33,248 bases of DNA, from positions 1-33,248 of the forward strand of contig JAEEIN010000151.1 in the NCBI GenBank assembly GCA_016281385.1, given 5' to 3'. This document shows, piece by piece, positions 1 through 9,528 of the stretch (its first letter is position 1; every line of letters begins with the position of its first letter). A program made the translations under genes and the position numbers. The notes beneath the pieces were generated by a model. The model was given only the letters and a program-made list of their open reading frames with translations, was not told the DNA's origin and did not search any database. Origin of the DNA: Lachnospiraceae bacterium (GTDB taxonomy: Bacteria > Bacillota > Clostridia > Lachnospirales > Lachnospiraceae).

Positions 1-1440
1 ATGGTCGCTGAATTGCTGGGCTTGTGGGTAATGCTCGGATCCAATGTTCATCTCAGCAAAAGAACGATCTCCGTTACCAGGGTGGTTATAATACTTATAT
101 TTTTGGAAGCGATCTGTTGGATGGTTGAAAGGTATACAAGAGAGATCGGCTATCTTACTGTGACCAGGATCATCCTTACGCCTACGATCTATCTGCTGCA
201 TCCGATCATCATGCTTGCAATAATGGATATGGCGGAATTTGTAAAGAAGCGCAGAGTCATTCTGTTCCTCCCGATCCTCATCAGTGCTCCCCTTTTATAT
301 ACCTCTCAGTGGACACACCTTTTTTACTGGTTTGATGAAAACAACCTCTATATAGCTGCTGACAATATTCTGCAATATTACCCGTACTTTTTGTTCTTAC
401 TGTATGTGATCGTATTCATTGCTGCGTTTACAGTCCGTTATGCCAAATACGGAACCGTTGAAAGAAAGGGGATCCTTGTCAGCATCATTGCCGCATTCAT
501 CGGAGTTGTCTTACATCTGGTATTTGATGTATATGCCGATTACAGCACACTTTTTGCTTCGCTGCTTTTGATCTACTATTTATCCCTTTATGTCCTGACG
601 GCTAAAGAAGATACACTTACGCATCTGTTAAACCGTCAGTGCTATTATGCGGATTCGGAAAAAGAAAAAGACATGATCACCGCAGTGGTATCCGTGGATA
701 TGAACGACCTTAAGAAGATCAATGACACTCAGGGACACGATGCGGGAGATAAGGCCCTTAAGACCGTTGCGGAATGTCTGACTTCCGGCAATGTAAAAAA
801 TAAAAAGGTATACCGCATCGGAGGCGACGAATTTGCGATCTTCTATCTGAATAAAAAGGAAGATGAAGTGGTTCGGGACATAGAGCTGATGCGAAGTGAA
901 CTGTCAAAGACGAAGTATGTCTGCGCATTCGGATATGAGATGGTCAGGGGTAAAGATATCCAGGGAGCCATGAAGTTTGCGGATCGGGAAATGTATTCAA
1001 ACAAAGCCAGACTTAAGGATTCCGATGAAAGAAGAATGATCGCCCACAAAGAGGCAACCATCCGTGTAATGCATGAGGCACTGGGGTCAGGCATGTGGGG
1101 TATGGAATTTGATGAAGAAGGAAAGATGATAGCTGTTGACTGGAGTCCGGAATTCAGAACCATGATCGGATATACGGATGAGAATGATTTTCCCAATACG
1201 CTGGAATCATGGTCGGATCGTCTGCATCCCGATGATAAAGAAGCTGTTCTTAAAGAGTTCAATGACACAATATCTGATTATTCGGGTGTTAAGAATTACG
1301 ATGTGGAATACAGATTTAAGGTAAAAAGCGGTGAATGGCGTTGGTTCCATGCCGTCGGAAGGCTGTTGCGTCGCGATAACGGGGTTCCTCTTTCGTATGT
1401 GGGAATGTTCGTAGATATTAACGAAAAAAAGAATGGATGA
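1..1440 (+). CDS. Membrane-bound GGDEF diguanylate cyclase with C-terminal PAS domain
   Basis: Probable diguanylate cyclase making cyclic-di-GMP from two GTP at the inner face of the membrane. Residues ~1-200 are hydrophobic with about six or seven membrane segments, resembling the N-terminal 7TM sensor modules of such proteins. The GGDEF domain spans ~203-345: the metal/substrate motif DMNDLKKIND is followed by an intact RIGGDEF, with GGDEF at 274-278, so activity is expected. No RxxD inhibitory site is seen just upstream. Residues ~355-476 form a PAS_3-like domain (WSPEFRTMIGY, LHPDDKE, WRWFHAVGR, YVGMFVDI) that ends only a few residues before the stop. PAS domains usually precede GGDEF, so this order is odd. 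The gene begins at base 1, so the true start may lie upstream of the window. No EAL domain is present. Confidence 0.88.
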   Translation: MVAELLGLWVMLGSNVHLSKRTISVTRVVIILIFLEAICWMVERYTREIGYLTVTRIILTPTIYLLHPIIMLAIMDMAEFVKKRRVILFLPILISAPLLYTSQWTHLFYWFDENNLYIAADNILQYYPYFLFLLYVIVFIAAFTVRYAKYGTVERKGILVSIIAAFIGVVLHLVFDVYADYSTLFASLLLIYYLSLYVLTAKEDTLTHLLNRQCYYADSEKEKDMITAVVSVDMNDLKKINDTQGHDAGDKALKTVAECLTSGNVKNKKVYRIGGDEFAIFYLNKKEDEVVRDIELMRSELSKTKYVCAFGYEMVRGKDIQGAMKFADREMYSNKARLKDSDERRMIAHKEATIRVMHEALGSGMWGMEFDEEGKMIAVDWSPEFRTMIGYTDENDFPNTLESWSDRLHPDDKEAVLKEFNDTISDYSGVKNYDVEYRFKVKSGEWRWFHAVGRLLRRDNGVPLSYVGMFVDINEKKNG

Positions 1441-1463
1441 ATAAGAGATTAAAAAGGCGAAGC

Positions 1464-1514
1464 ATATCACGGACCGGAAAACGGCTTGAACCGTGATACA
1501 TACCGTGATATGTT
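1464..1514 (+). promoter_or_regulatory. Promoter with three copies of an 8-bp element upstream of the ABC permease operon
   Basis: TTGAAC (1486-1491), a 17-base spacer and TATGTT (1509-1514) form a plausible sigma-A promoter about 40 bases before the permease start. The element CCGTGATA occurs twice in direct orientation (1491-1498 and 1503-1510, 12 bases apart) and once inverted as TATCACGG (1465-1472). The direct copies lie in the spacer and reach the -10 box, so a regulator binding there could control the operon. The regulator is unknown. Confidence 0.5.
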
Positions 1515-1552
1515 ACGTCTTGTGTTTCAAATTTGGGTTTATGAGGTAATAT

Positions 1553-4500
1553 ATGTTTGTTCGTAACGGAATCATGTCAAATCTGAGAGAACGGGGCAGA
1601 ACGGCTCTGTTCTCACTTCTGATAATCGTGCTGTCAGTCACCATGATCCTGTCGTTGGGAGTTTTGTTATACTGTAATGCCGTTATGAGGGCATGCGACG
1701 GGGCATATCGCTCCATTGCCCTTGTAGAGTACATGGGATCTGAGTATCCAAACGAAGCAGTTCCTGACGAAGCGGCAAGAAAAGCGGCAGTGGAACTTAG
1801 TGATGAAAGCATTCTTAATGTTAACGGCGTAACCGGATGGACAAAGGGAAATACTTCCTTTGGTTTTGTAGAAGGTTATGAACGTCGTTTCGGCAATATG
1901 CCATACGGTAACCGGAGTGTTATTGTTGTCGGCAATTTTTCCAATCTTTTGTATCAATGGACCGATCATGATGAAAACGGGGAGCCCATAATAACGGATA
2001 TGTCCGTTATTTACCGCACGGCTTTACTTAAAGAATCGGTTTATTCAAAAAGAGGCAAAGAAGGCGTTCTTATTGATGTTCTTACGGGTACAAGCGATTT
2101 TGTGCCCGAAAAAGGAAAGACCTACGTCCTTCACGGGTCCTTCATAGATACCACAGGCACTGCCCGGGATATCGGTGCTTACCCCATGAACGGCTATTAC
2201 GTTTTTCAGATAGAATCCTTTATTGATTCAGATGAACTTCCTTATGCAACTTACACTGAGGAGGAAGGAATACCCGAAAACTTCCTTGAGGCTGCGGATC
2301 AGTATCGGGCCATGAACAATTATCTGTCTGTGGTTCACTGTAAAGATATGGAAGATGTCTATGCCTTCCAGCAAAGCGAAGTAAAGCTTTCCGAAGGCTC
2401 CATTCCCGATCCGGAACAACAAAACGCCTGTGTTATCAGCGCGGATCTGGCTGAAGCTCTTGGGCTGAAGCCGGGTGACGATCTTGAACTTTTCAGAATG
2501 AACGGTACCGATACGGATTGCTACGATCTTTCCTTGAGCGGCGAAACCTATTCCCTTAAAGTGTCCGGTATCATAGAGCATTCCACGGATTATACGGGTA
2601 CGGTCTGGGCTGTTCTTGATGATGCGGACACTCCGCTCTTCGGATACCTCCTGGGCACTGTCTCATTAAGAAATGAGGATGCTGTGGAAGCGGTGGAGAT
2701 GCTTCAGAGCATCGTTCCCAAGCAGGTCAGGGTAACCCTTTTCGACCAGGGATATGGCAATGCGGTTCAGCCCTTTCAGGAAGTAAGAAAAACGGCTGTG
2801 AACGTATTAATCATCTGTCTTGCGGGAATAGTTGCGGTGCTTATGCTGTTTGCCTTCCTGTTTGTGGGAAGACAGGGCGAGACCGTAAAGATCATGATAA
2901 GTCTGGGAACTCCGGGATCAAAGATCACTCTCTGGTTTTTGTCGGGAGCACTTCTTATATGCGGTGTTTCCGCATTTCTGGGAACCCTGGCAGGGGTTGT
3001 TTTGCAACCCTATATGTTTGACAGGATTTCCCTGATAATAGAAAGCATTCGTTCAAAAGAAGGATTTTTATGGTATAGCGAAAACTCTGTGGGAATCGCA
3101 AAAGAAACAAACTTTGATCCGGTGGTACCCATGTGGCCGGACCTTCTGGTGTTTGCGGGTATCGTAGCGGTTTCCCTCCTGTTTTGTTATTTCTTTCTTA
3201 AGCTTCAGCGGCGCATGAGGACTCCCAAAAGGGGAAAGAGCCGGGTTTATGTACCAAAGGGCGGAACCTCGGTGCATTTCAGAGGCGGATTGCGTTATTC
3301 CCTTCTTTCCATAAAAAGGGGCGGGCTTAAATCCATAATCGTCCCTGCAGTAACGATGCTTCTTACTACGATGGTGCTCTTTTTAAGCGGAATGTATCAG
3401 GGCTGGCAAAATGACTTAAAGAATGCTCTGGAAAACAATTCCATCGAAGGCACCGTGGTCAGCATAAACGGGAGATATTATTCGGGACTTGCCCTGACTT
3501 TAAATTCCGTTAAAACCATTCTTAGCGTGGAAGGCATCGATGATGTTTATGTATCCTACGGCTATCACTACTGGCTTGCCGAGGAAATGCCTCAGTTCAG
3601 CAGCAGCGAACACGGAAAGGAAAGGCGAAGGAGCTGGATCGAATTTCAGCCGGAGATCGTTGCCTTAAATTCCATGAAGGCTGCAAAAGAATTTTATTAT
3701 TCCGACCCGGGCCTTACATGGCTTGAAGGCTGGGACGAGGATGTCTTAAACAGAAATGACCTTACTCCCATGGTCTACAGGATGGGAGGCGGCACCAAAG
3801 AGGATCCCATTCCCGGAGTGTTCAGTAAGAGCTTTTTGGAAGAACGGGGAATGAGCCTCGGAGATACCATATCCTGCTTTGTGCGTGCAAATCAGAGTTC
3901 CTTTTACAATTCGGAGATCGAAGTAGTGGTTAAGGCAGTGGGAACCTATGTCCAGCAAGGAAATAGGGCAAATATATATGTGCCTCTTTCCTGTCATATT
4001 CCCTCGGAAATGCTCATGGGAGATGAACTGTCCGATGATTATTCAAATGCGCAGCGCAAGCGCATGGAGCAGACCTTTAACTTCAGTACCTGCAGGTTCA
4101 ATATCTCCTCTGCAGGAAAACTCGATTCTGTAAGGGAGAGTTTAAGATCTCAGGGCTTCAGTGCCGTCGGTCATATAAGAAGAGACCGAACCACGATCCT
4201 TTTAAAGGACTCGGCATTTTTAAAGCTTAAGGACAGTATGGAGCGAAATATTGCCATGGGCAAAGTAATGTCCACCATGATCTCGATCCTTGTTGTTTTG
4301 CTGGGATTCATCATCTCATGGCTGATGGTATTTACAAGGCGTCGTGAGTTTGCACTCATGAGAGGACTTGGAGCAAAAAAGAGCCGGGTATTTGCGTCCT
4401 TCTTCCTGGAGCAGGCTGTCTTAAGTTTAATCGGCTGTCTTCTCGGATGCGTGTCACTTCTGTGGCTTTATACAGGCGGCACCATACAGATACTGGCTGC

Positions 4501-4597
4501 GTTGGCCTTTCTTATCTGTTATCTTTTGGGCGCGGCTGTTTCCGTTCTTTTTGTGGGCAAGACCGATCTTATGGAACTTTTGACTGTCAGAGAATGA
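1553..4597 (+). CDS. ABC transporter permease, two-module FtsX/MacB type
   Basis: Large (1014-residue) permease of the FtsX/MacB superfamily. One membrane segment lies near residues 20-45, followed by a long extracellular domain (~50-410). The first FtsX core (~415-560) includes the segments VLIICLAGIVAVLMLF and ALLICGVSAFLGTLAG. A second N-terminal-type segment near 600-620 precedes another outside domain. The C-terminal FtsX core (~900-1010) has the typical cytoplasmic loop RRREFALMRGLGAKKSRV. This duplicated layout is typical of Firmicute permeases that couple ATP hydrolysis to extracellular events such as peptide or lipoprotein handling. The ATPase gene follows 15 bases downstream and a lipoprotein gene after that, making a three-gene operon. 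Substrate is unknown. The start ATG is preceded by a TATGAGG ribosome binding region. Confidence 0.85.
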   Translation: MFVRNGIMSNLRERGRTALFSLLIIVLSVTMILSLGVLLYCNAVMRACDGAYRSIALVEYMGSEYPNEAVPDEAARKAAVELSDESILNVNGVTGWTKGNTSFGFVEGYERRFGNMPYGNRSVIVVGNFSNLLYQWTDHDENGEPIITDMSVIYRTALLKESVYSKRGKEGVLIDVLTGTSDFVPEKGKTYVLHGSFIDTTGTARDIGAYPMNGYYVFQIESFIDSDELPYATYTEEEGIPENFLEAADQYRAMNNYLSVVHCKDMEDVYAFQQSEVKLSEGSIPDPEQQNACVISADLAEALGLKPGDDLELFRMNGTDTDCYDLSLSGETYSLKVSGIIEHSTDYTGTVWAVLDDADTPLFGYLLGTVSLRNEDAVEAVEMLQSIVPKQVRVTLFDQGYGNAVQPFQEVRKTAVNVLIICLAGIVAVLMLFAFLFVGRQGETVKIMISLGTPGSKITLWFLSGALLICGVSAFLGTLAGVVLQPYMFDRISLIIESIRSKEGFLWYSENSVGIAKETNFDPVVPMWPDLLVFAGIVAVSLLFCYFFLKLQRRMRTPKRGKSRVYVPKGGTSVHFRGGLRYSLLSIKRGGLKSIIVPAVTMLLTTMVLFLSGMYQGWQNDLKNALENNSIEGTVVSINGRYYSGLALTLNSVKTILSVEGIDDVYVSYGYHYWLAEEMPQFSSSEHGKERRRSWIEFQPEIVALNSMKAAKEFYYSDPGLTWLEGWDEDVLNRNDLTPMVYRMGGGTKEDPIPGVFSKSFLEERGMSLGDTISCFVRANQSSFYNSEIEVVVKAVGTYVQQGNRANIYVPLSCHIPSEMLMGDELSDDYSNAQRKRMEQTFNFSTCRFNISSAGKLDSVRESLRSQGFSAVGHIRRDRTTILLKDSAFLKLKDSMERNIAMGKVMSTMISILVVLLGFIISWLMVFTRRREFALMRGLGAKKSRVFASFFLEQAVLSLIGCLLGCVSLLWLYTGGTIQILAALAFLICYLLGAAVSVLFVGKTDLMELLTVRE

Positions 4598-4612
4598 TGA
4601 AAGGGTTAATAA

Positions 4613-5281
4613 ATGAGTGTAATTGAATTAAAAGATGTAAAATATGTATATCAGTCCCAGTATCAGCGGCTGGAAGCCCTGCATGGGATTTCTTACAGTT
4701 TTGAAGAGGGTTGTGTTTATGCAATCCTCGGAAGCTCAGGCAGCGGAAAAACAACACTTTTATCCCTGATGGCGGGACTTGACATACCCACGGAGGGCAC
4801 CGTTTTGTGCGAAGGTGTCTCCACCGCGGATATCGATCTTGAAAAATACCGTCGCGAAAGGGTTTCAGTGATCTATCAGGATTTCCGCCTGTTCCCCATG
4901 CTTACGGTGGCGGAGAATGTGATGTATCCCATGGAACTTAAGGGAATGAAACCCGCAACGGCCAAGAAACACGCCGCAGAGCTTATACAGAAGGTGGGAC
5001 TTCCCGAATCTGCATTAAACCGTTTCCCGGCAATGCTATCCGGCGGAGAGCAGCAGCGTGTTGCCATAGCCAGGGCCCTTGGCATGAAGACAAAGATCCT
5101 TCTTGCGGATGAGCCCACGGGTAATCTTGATTCAAAAAACAGCGAGCTGGTATTTGGGATCCTTAAGGATCTTGCCCATAAAGACGGCTATTGTGTTGTT
5201 GTTATAACCCACGATGAAGAACTGGGAAGAAGCGCGGATAAGAGAATAAGGCTTCATGACGGAGATCTGGTGGTACAGTAA
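4613..5281 (+). CDS. ABC transporter ATP-binding protein (MacB/LolD type)
   Basis: ATPase partner of the upstream FtsX-type permease. All nucleotide-binding motifs are intact: Walker [10 protein letters not shown] at 40-48, Q-loop in [10 protein letters not shown], signature LSGGEQQR from 142, Walker B ending in ILLADEPTG with D166 and E167, and switch histidine H200 in VVITHDEE. Its 222 residues are standard for the LolD/MacB class. It starts 15 bases after the permease stop, behind AAGGG, and is followed 46 bases later by a lipoprotein gene. The assignment to the family is firm; the transported or released substrate cannot be told from sequence. Confidence 0.93.
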   Translation: MSVIELKDVKYVYQSQYQRLEALHGISYSFEEGCVYAILGSSGSGKTTLLSLMAGLDIPTEGTVLCEGVSTADIDLEKYRRERVSVIYQDFRLFPMLTVAENVMYPMELKGMKPATAKKHAAELIQKVGLPESALNRFPAMLSGGEQQRVAIARALGMKTKILLADEPTGNLDSKNSELVFGILKDLAHKDGYCVVVITHDEELGRSADKRIRLHDGDLVVQ

Positions 5282-5327
5282 GCCGGACGTTAGGATCTTT
5301 TAACACACTTTGAGGAGAGTAGTCTTT

Positions 5328-7130
5328 ATGAAAAGAAGCATGATGATGACCGGCATGATGTTTTTACTGATGTTAGCAATTGCCGGTTGTGGAAAGGCAC
5401 CTTCGGCAGGAGGCGAATCACAGGGGCAAAGTTTGACCGGAGACGACGGCGGAAAGGAAAGCGTTGTTGTTTCTGATGAAATTTCACCGGAAGAAGAGGA
5501 TGCGGAACGCCCGTTTTTGATCACTGTAACGGATAAAGACACCATTTATGTGGAAATCAAAAAGAGCACATATGATCCGTCCGCCACAGATTATTCTTAC
5601 AATGCATTTTTTAACGACCGGAATGATGAGACTGTGTTTAAAATGAATATCTCTTCCGGCGGAAGCGACTGGTCACAATGCAGGTTATGTTACGGTGAAT
5701 TTGGTGATGAATCCAAAACTGCCGTATCGGATTACGGGTATGAGGATCTGGGAGATTCGGTGAAATATACCATTGTTTTAAACAATCCGAGCGTAAAGAT
5801 CTCGGGAGGAGATAATCTTCCAATTCCGTTGTCCTTGTTTGAGAGTGTGGCAAAGTGTCTGGCTCAGGATCCTTCGGATGCATATATCGAATATGGTGCT
5901 GAGCGGATCTTAAAGTTTGACGTGGATTATTCGCTTCTTGCAGCAAAGGAAAACGGGCTTAAGAAGCTGGAAGCACTGTTATATCAAAACGACAAAGACA
6001 GGGAATTTCTTACTCCGACCTGCGAAGATTACAGAGTGGACATCTTTGATACCAAGGTCGTTGTATTTGAGGGCTGCAGGATCGACAGGGCACCTGCTTC
6101 GGGATTATATGTATTCGGAACCAACCCTGAGGGAACGATATCGCGCAAGCCTTGTAAGGTGTACAGAGTATACGAATATGATTCCATCGGAAAGCTTGTT
6201 TCATACAAAGAGAAGACGGTCTTTGAATCGGAGAGCGATGCGCTTCATATAGCGGCTACCAACGGCATAAACGGAACTCACGGTTTATGGTTCATTGACT
6301 GGATCGGCGTTAACGAGGTACCTGCCGACTTTACGGATGAGCAGGGACTTAAGGTGATCTGTGATGAAAATCTGCCCGTATATTACTCAGATCAGGGGAA
6401 AGCGGCAGGCTATACCGCTGATGTGCAAAGATATGATAATACATGGTACCTTTCCTTTGTTCAGGACGAGGCAGGTTTCAGAAATAAGGAGTTCTTCTCG
6501 GGAATCGGTGAAACGGAGATCCTGGGGGATTACCTGTCTGCAGAAGGTAATGAGTTTTCCGCAGACAATGCGGATGATGAAGGCTTTATATATCTTGGCT
6601 CGGGCGATGAAAAAGCAACCGTATACTATTCAAAGCCTGACGCCCACAGGCATAACATAAGCGACGCATCCGATGTGACCGGCATGTACCCCGATGATTT
6701 TGTTCCAATGCCCTATGACGATCAATACTTTACGCCCATAAGTGATGATTACGTACTCTATTATTCGAGATTTGAAGATTACGGAGATTACCGTTTTAAC
6801 GATAAAGCGGTGCTGATCTCATTTGACGATGCAGGGAATATCATAGATGCAAAATACAGGTACTTCCGCCCCTCAAATATGGTAAATCCCATGTCCGAAC
6901 TGGTGGAGTCCACATTGATCATGGAAGGAACCAGACTTCTGTATCAGGATGATACCTATGCCTATTTTGATATAATTGACTGTACTGAACTCAAACCCTA
7001 TGCCGGCGACGGCACATACGGAGACAGATTCAACAAGACCGAACTCTTAGAGCAGTCTGTGGAAGAAGAATTTGTCTGGATGCCTATGGGGGCATGGTCA
7101 TCGGATACGGGTATATTTGTTTCAAAATAA
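5328..7130 (+). CDS. Large lipoprotein of unknown function, third gene of the ABC operon
   Basis: Predicted 600-residue lipoprotein. The signal peptide MKRSMMMTGMMFLLMLAIAGC ends in a clear lipobox with lipidated cysteine at position 21, followed by a low-complexity Gly/Ser/acidic linker. The rest is an acidic, aromatic-rich soluble domain, probably beta-rich, with no family I recognise. An in-frame TTG six codons upstream is possible, but the ATG at 5328 sits at proper distance from GAGGAGA (5312-5318) and opens directly into the signal peptide, so it is preferred. Its place after an FtsX-type permease and ATPase suggests a surface partner or cargo of that transporter, which is inference. 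Confidence 0.8.
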   Translation: MKRSMMMTGMMFLLMLAIAGCGKAPSAGGESQGQSLTGDDGGKESVVVSDEISPEEEDAERPFLITVTDKDTIYVEIKKSTYDPSATDYSYNAFFNDRNDETVFKMNISSGGSDWSQCRLCYGEFGDESKTAVSDYGYEDLGDSVKYTIVLNNPSVKISGGDNLPIPLSLFESVAKCLAQDPSDAYIEYGAERILKFDVDYSLLAAKENGLKKLEALLYQNDKDREFLTPTCEDYRVDIFDTKVVVFEGCRIDRAPASGLYVFGTNPEGTISRKPCKVYRVYEYDSIGKLVSYKEKTVFESESDALHIAATNGINGTHGLWFIDWIGVNEVPADFTDEQGLKVICDENLPVYYSDQGKAAGYTADVQRYDNTWYLSFVQDEAGFRNKEFFSGIGETEILGDYLSAEGNEFSADNADDEGFIYLGSGDEKATVYYSKPDAHRHNISDASDVTGMYPDDFVPMPYDDQYFTPISDDYVLYYSRFEDYGDYRFNDKAVLISFDDAGNIIDAKYRYFRPSNMVNPMSELVESTLIMEGTRLLYQDDTYAYFDIIDCTELKPYAGDGTYGDRFNKTELLEQSVEEEFVWMPMGAWSSDTGIFVSK

Positions 7131-7147
7131 TATGATTCTGTCTGGAG

Positions 7148-7175
7148 GGTCCGGTTATGCTTTAACCGGACCTTT
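7148..7175 (+). terminator. Intrinsic terminator after the lipoprotein gene
   Basis: Perfect 10-bp stem GGTCCGGTTA (7148-7157), 5-base loop, TAACCGGACC (7163-7172), then a short TTT. The T tract is short, so termination may be partial. The stem overlaps the last codons of the convergent DinB-like gene; on the minus strand it has no T tract. Confidence 0.6.
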
Positions 7176-7679
7176 ACGATATCTTCCGAAGAAAATTCCG
7201 TCATCGACATAACTTTCCGTCTCGGAGACCCACATGGGAAACTGGCTGGTTGCCAGAGCGGTCTGGGCATTTAACATTCCTGTGTGGAAGGAGAGATGTC
7301 TGTACTGGCGCAGAACCAGTTCCATTCTTGTATATTTGCATTTTTCCGGCTTCTCATACAGCATTTCATCCGTAAGTGAATCCAGATAATCCATGGTTTT
7401 CTTCTCTATCCGATCCAGGTAAGCCAGCAATTCTTCGTCTGTCAAAACAACACTTGTGGGATTGTCGGGATTATCCATTCCTTCTTCATGAAATGAAGGC
7501 TCTTCGTAAACAAAGGGATTGAAAAACCACTTGTCTGCCGAGTGGAGAGCATGATATGCCCATCTCCAGCAGGGAGCTCCGCAGCAGAGGGCGTCTCTGT
7601 TATAGGTTTTTAAAGAAGTGCGGATGTTAAGAAAATTGGGTTTTACGGTGTCTTTGATGATCTTGCATAATTCATTCAT
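7155..7679 (-). CDS. DinB-like four-helix metalloprotein
   Basis: Protein of 174 residues, the only leftward gene here, resembling the DinB/YfiT superfamily of metal-binding four-helix bundles. Candidate metal ligands are His43 or His46 in WRWAYHALH and His128 with His132 in RHLSFHTGM, matching the helix-2 His plus C-terminal HxxxH pattern of the family. Members include thiol transferases and stress-induced proteins of unknown activity, so no reaction is proposed. GGAGGAG precedes the start at good spacing. It is transcribed divergently from the LysR gene, with 115 bases between the two starts. Confidence 0.75.
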   Translation of the reverse strand: MNELCKIIKDTVKPNFLNIRTSLKTYNRDALCCGAPCWRWAYHALHSADKWFFNPFVYEEPSFHEEGMDNPDNPTSVVLTDEELLAYLDRIEKKTMDYLDSLTDEMLYEKPEKCKYTRMELVLRQYRHLSFHTGMLNAQTALATSQFPMWVSETESYVDDGIFFGRYRKGPVKA

Positions 7680-7749
7680 GGTGACTCCTCCTTGTTTTTA
7701 TTTGAGTATATTTGTATAATAACTTTGAAACTGTTATCAGTAAAATTGA

Positions 7750-7778
7750 AATATACGAATATATAGTTCGGAAATATT
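7750..7778. promoter_or_regulatory. Imperfect inverted repeat between dinB-like and lysR genes
   Basis: AATATACGAA (7750-7759) and TTCGGAAATATT (7767-7778) form an imperfect AT-rich dyad centred on a 7-base spacer, with CGAA/TTCG as the clearest arms. It ends 16 bases before the LysR start and is a candidate autoregulatory site. The rest of the 115-base gap is AT-rich, and no convincing -35/-10 pair could be chosen. Confidence 0.25.
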
Positions 7779-7794
7779 GAACAAAGAGGCGCAC

Positions 7795-8673
7795 ATGACT
7801 ATCACTCAATTAAGTACATTTTTAAAGATCACGGAACTGAACAGTTTTTCCGCCGCAGCCGACAGCCTTGGCTATGCCCAGTCCACGGTAACGACACAGA
7901 TCAAGCAGTTGGAGGATGAACTGGGGTGCGTGTTGTTTGAACGTCTCGGAAAAACAATATCAGTCACCTCGGCGGGGGAACGTCTGGTAACCTACGCAGA
8001 GAAGATGCTCCAGCTGGAGCGGGAGATCCGACTTGATGTGACGGATGAAGACAATCCTGTGGGTATCCTGAAAATAGGTGTTTCCGAATCTTTGTGCATA
8101 AACAGATTTCCAAAGGCTTTAATGGAGTATAATAAGGATAATCCCAGGACCGAGATCAGGATACAGTTTGTCAATCATGAAAATATCCCGGAACTTTTGC
8201 AAAAGGGAGAACTTGATATGGTGTATACACTCAATCCTCTGATAGAAGATGAGCGGGTTGAGATCCTTCACAAGAAACGGGAGAAACTTGGGTTTTATGC
8301 CTCTCCCGATCATCCTTTGATCGGTAAAGCCATCAGTGAAGCGGATTTAAAAGACGTTCCCCTTCTTCTTACCGGACACAACTGCAATTTCAGACATATG
8401 CTGGTTTCCGATCTTGAAAAGAGCGGGATCGTACCAAAGATAGCGCTGGAAACAAGCAGCAAAGAGATTCTGAAGCAATTCGCCGCCGGGGGGTACGGAG
8501 TGGCATTCATACCTGAAATGACGGCGGAAACCGAAATTAAAGGCGGCAGGCTCAAACGCCTTAACTGGAAGGGAAATGATTTCCCCATATATTCCCAGGT
8601 ACTGATCCATAAGGATAAGCACAAAAACAAAGCGATCAACGCCCTGGTTGCCATTATCGATCGGGCGGATTGA
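7795..8673 (+). CDS. LysR-family transcriptional regulator
   Basis: Complete LysR-type regulator of 292 residues. The N-terminal winged helix-turn-helix covers ~1-60 (LSTFLKITELNSFSAAADSL, then QSTVTTQIKQLEDELG and LFERLGKTISVTSAGE), and the periplasmic-binding-like effector domain runs from ~88 to the end. An in-frame TTG at 7777 would add six residues, but the ATG at 7795 follows AAAGAGG at 5 bases and matches the usual LysR N-terminus. The isomerase-like gene follows 24 bases downstream on the same strand, so that gene is the likely co-transcribed target. The effector is unknown. Confidence 0.92.
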   Translation: MTITQLSTFLKITELNSFSAAADSLGYAQSTVTTQIKQLEDELGCVLFERLGKTISVTSAGERLVTYAEKMLQLEREIRLDVTDEDNPVGILKIGVSESLCINRFPKALMEYNKDNPRTEIRIQFVNHENIPELLQKGELDMVYTLNPLIEDERVEILHKKREKLGFYASPDHPLIGKAISEADLKDVPLLLTGHNCNFRHMLVSDLEKSGIVPKIALETSSKEILKQFAAGGYGVAFIPEMTAETEIKGGRLKRLNWKGNDFPIYSQVLIHKDKHKNKAINALVAIIDRAD

Positions 8674-8697
8674 GTAAGGATATTTAAGGAGAAATAA

Positions 8698-9528
8698 ATG
8701 TTACAGTTTGGAATGCCTACACTTATAGAAAATAAAACACCGGAAGAAAACGTTGCTCTTTGCAGGAGTCTGGGGCTTAAGTTTATAGAGCTTAACATGA
8801 ACTTTCCCGAATATCAGGCGGACAGGCTTGAACAGACGGACTTGTTTATCGGTCCGGCTGAAGAGGCAGGGATCTATTATACTGTTCATCTGGATGAGAA
8901 CCTTAACATCGCGGATTTCAACAGCCTTGTTTCGAAGGCTTATCTTGAAACCGTCAGAAGGTCTGTGGAGACGGTGAAGAAGTTTGTTGTTCTTCGAGAC
9001 AAATACGGAGACAGCAGTCAGCCGCTAACGCTGAATATGCATATGAATCATGGTATCTACATCACTCTGCCCGACAGAAAGGTGCAGATGTATGACCGGG
9101 ATTTTGATTCATATATGAAGTCCTTTGAGAACTTCAGGGCCAAATGCGAGCAATGGATCGGTGACAGTGATATACGGATAGTGATCGAGAACACCGATGG
9201 GTTCAGAGAGTACGAGAAAAGGGCAATAGAGTATCTTCTTGAGAGTCCTGTTTTCGGTCTGACATGGGATATCGGTCATTCCAAGGCAACGGGTGAAAAG
9301 GATGTGCCCTTTATCAAGGAGCACGGAGAACGTCTGATGCATTTTCACATTCATGACGGATCGGAGAATCCGCCTAAAAATCACTTGGCTCTGGGGGATG
9401 GAGAGATCGATCTTGAAGACCGATTGAGACTTGCAAAGAGCAGAAATGCAAGGTGCGTTCTTGAGACCAAGACCATAGAAGCATTGAAGAAGTCGGTGCA
9501 GTGGCTTGAAGATAAAAGAATAATATGA
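8698..9528 (+). CDS. Sugar-phosphate isomerase/epimerase-like TIM-barrel protein
   Basis: Member of the AP-endonuclease-2/xylose-isomerase-like TIM barrel family, 276 residues. Expected divalent-metal ligands are all present: Glu164 in VIENTDG, Asp191 and His194 in TWDIGHSKATG, His215/217/219 in the HFHIHDG strand, and Glu256 in CVLETKT. Such proteins isomerise or epimerise sugars, inositol derivatives or hydroxyacids; the substrate is not predictable here. Strong GGAGA precedes the start, 24 bases after lysR. Its stop codon overlaps the start of the serine-hydrolase remnant. Confidence 0.85.
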   Translation: MLQFGMPTLIENKTPEENVALCRSLGLKFIELNMNFPEYQADRLEQTDLFIGPAEEAGIYYTVHLDENLNIADFNSLVSKAYLETVRRSVETVKKFVVLRDKYGDSSQPLTLNMHMNHGIYITLPDRKVQMYDRDFDSYMKSFENFRAKCEQWIGDSDIRIVIENTDGFREYEKRAIEYLLESPVFGLTWDIGHSKATGEKDVPFIKEHGERLMHFHIHDGSENPPKNHLALGDGEIDLEDRLRLAKSRNARCVLETKTIEALKKSVQWLEDKRII

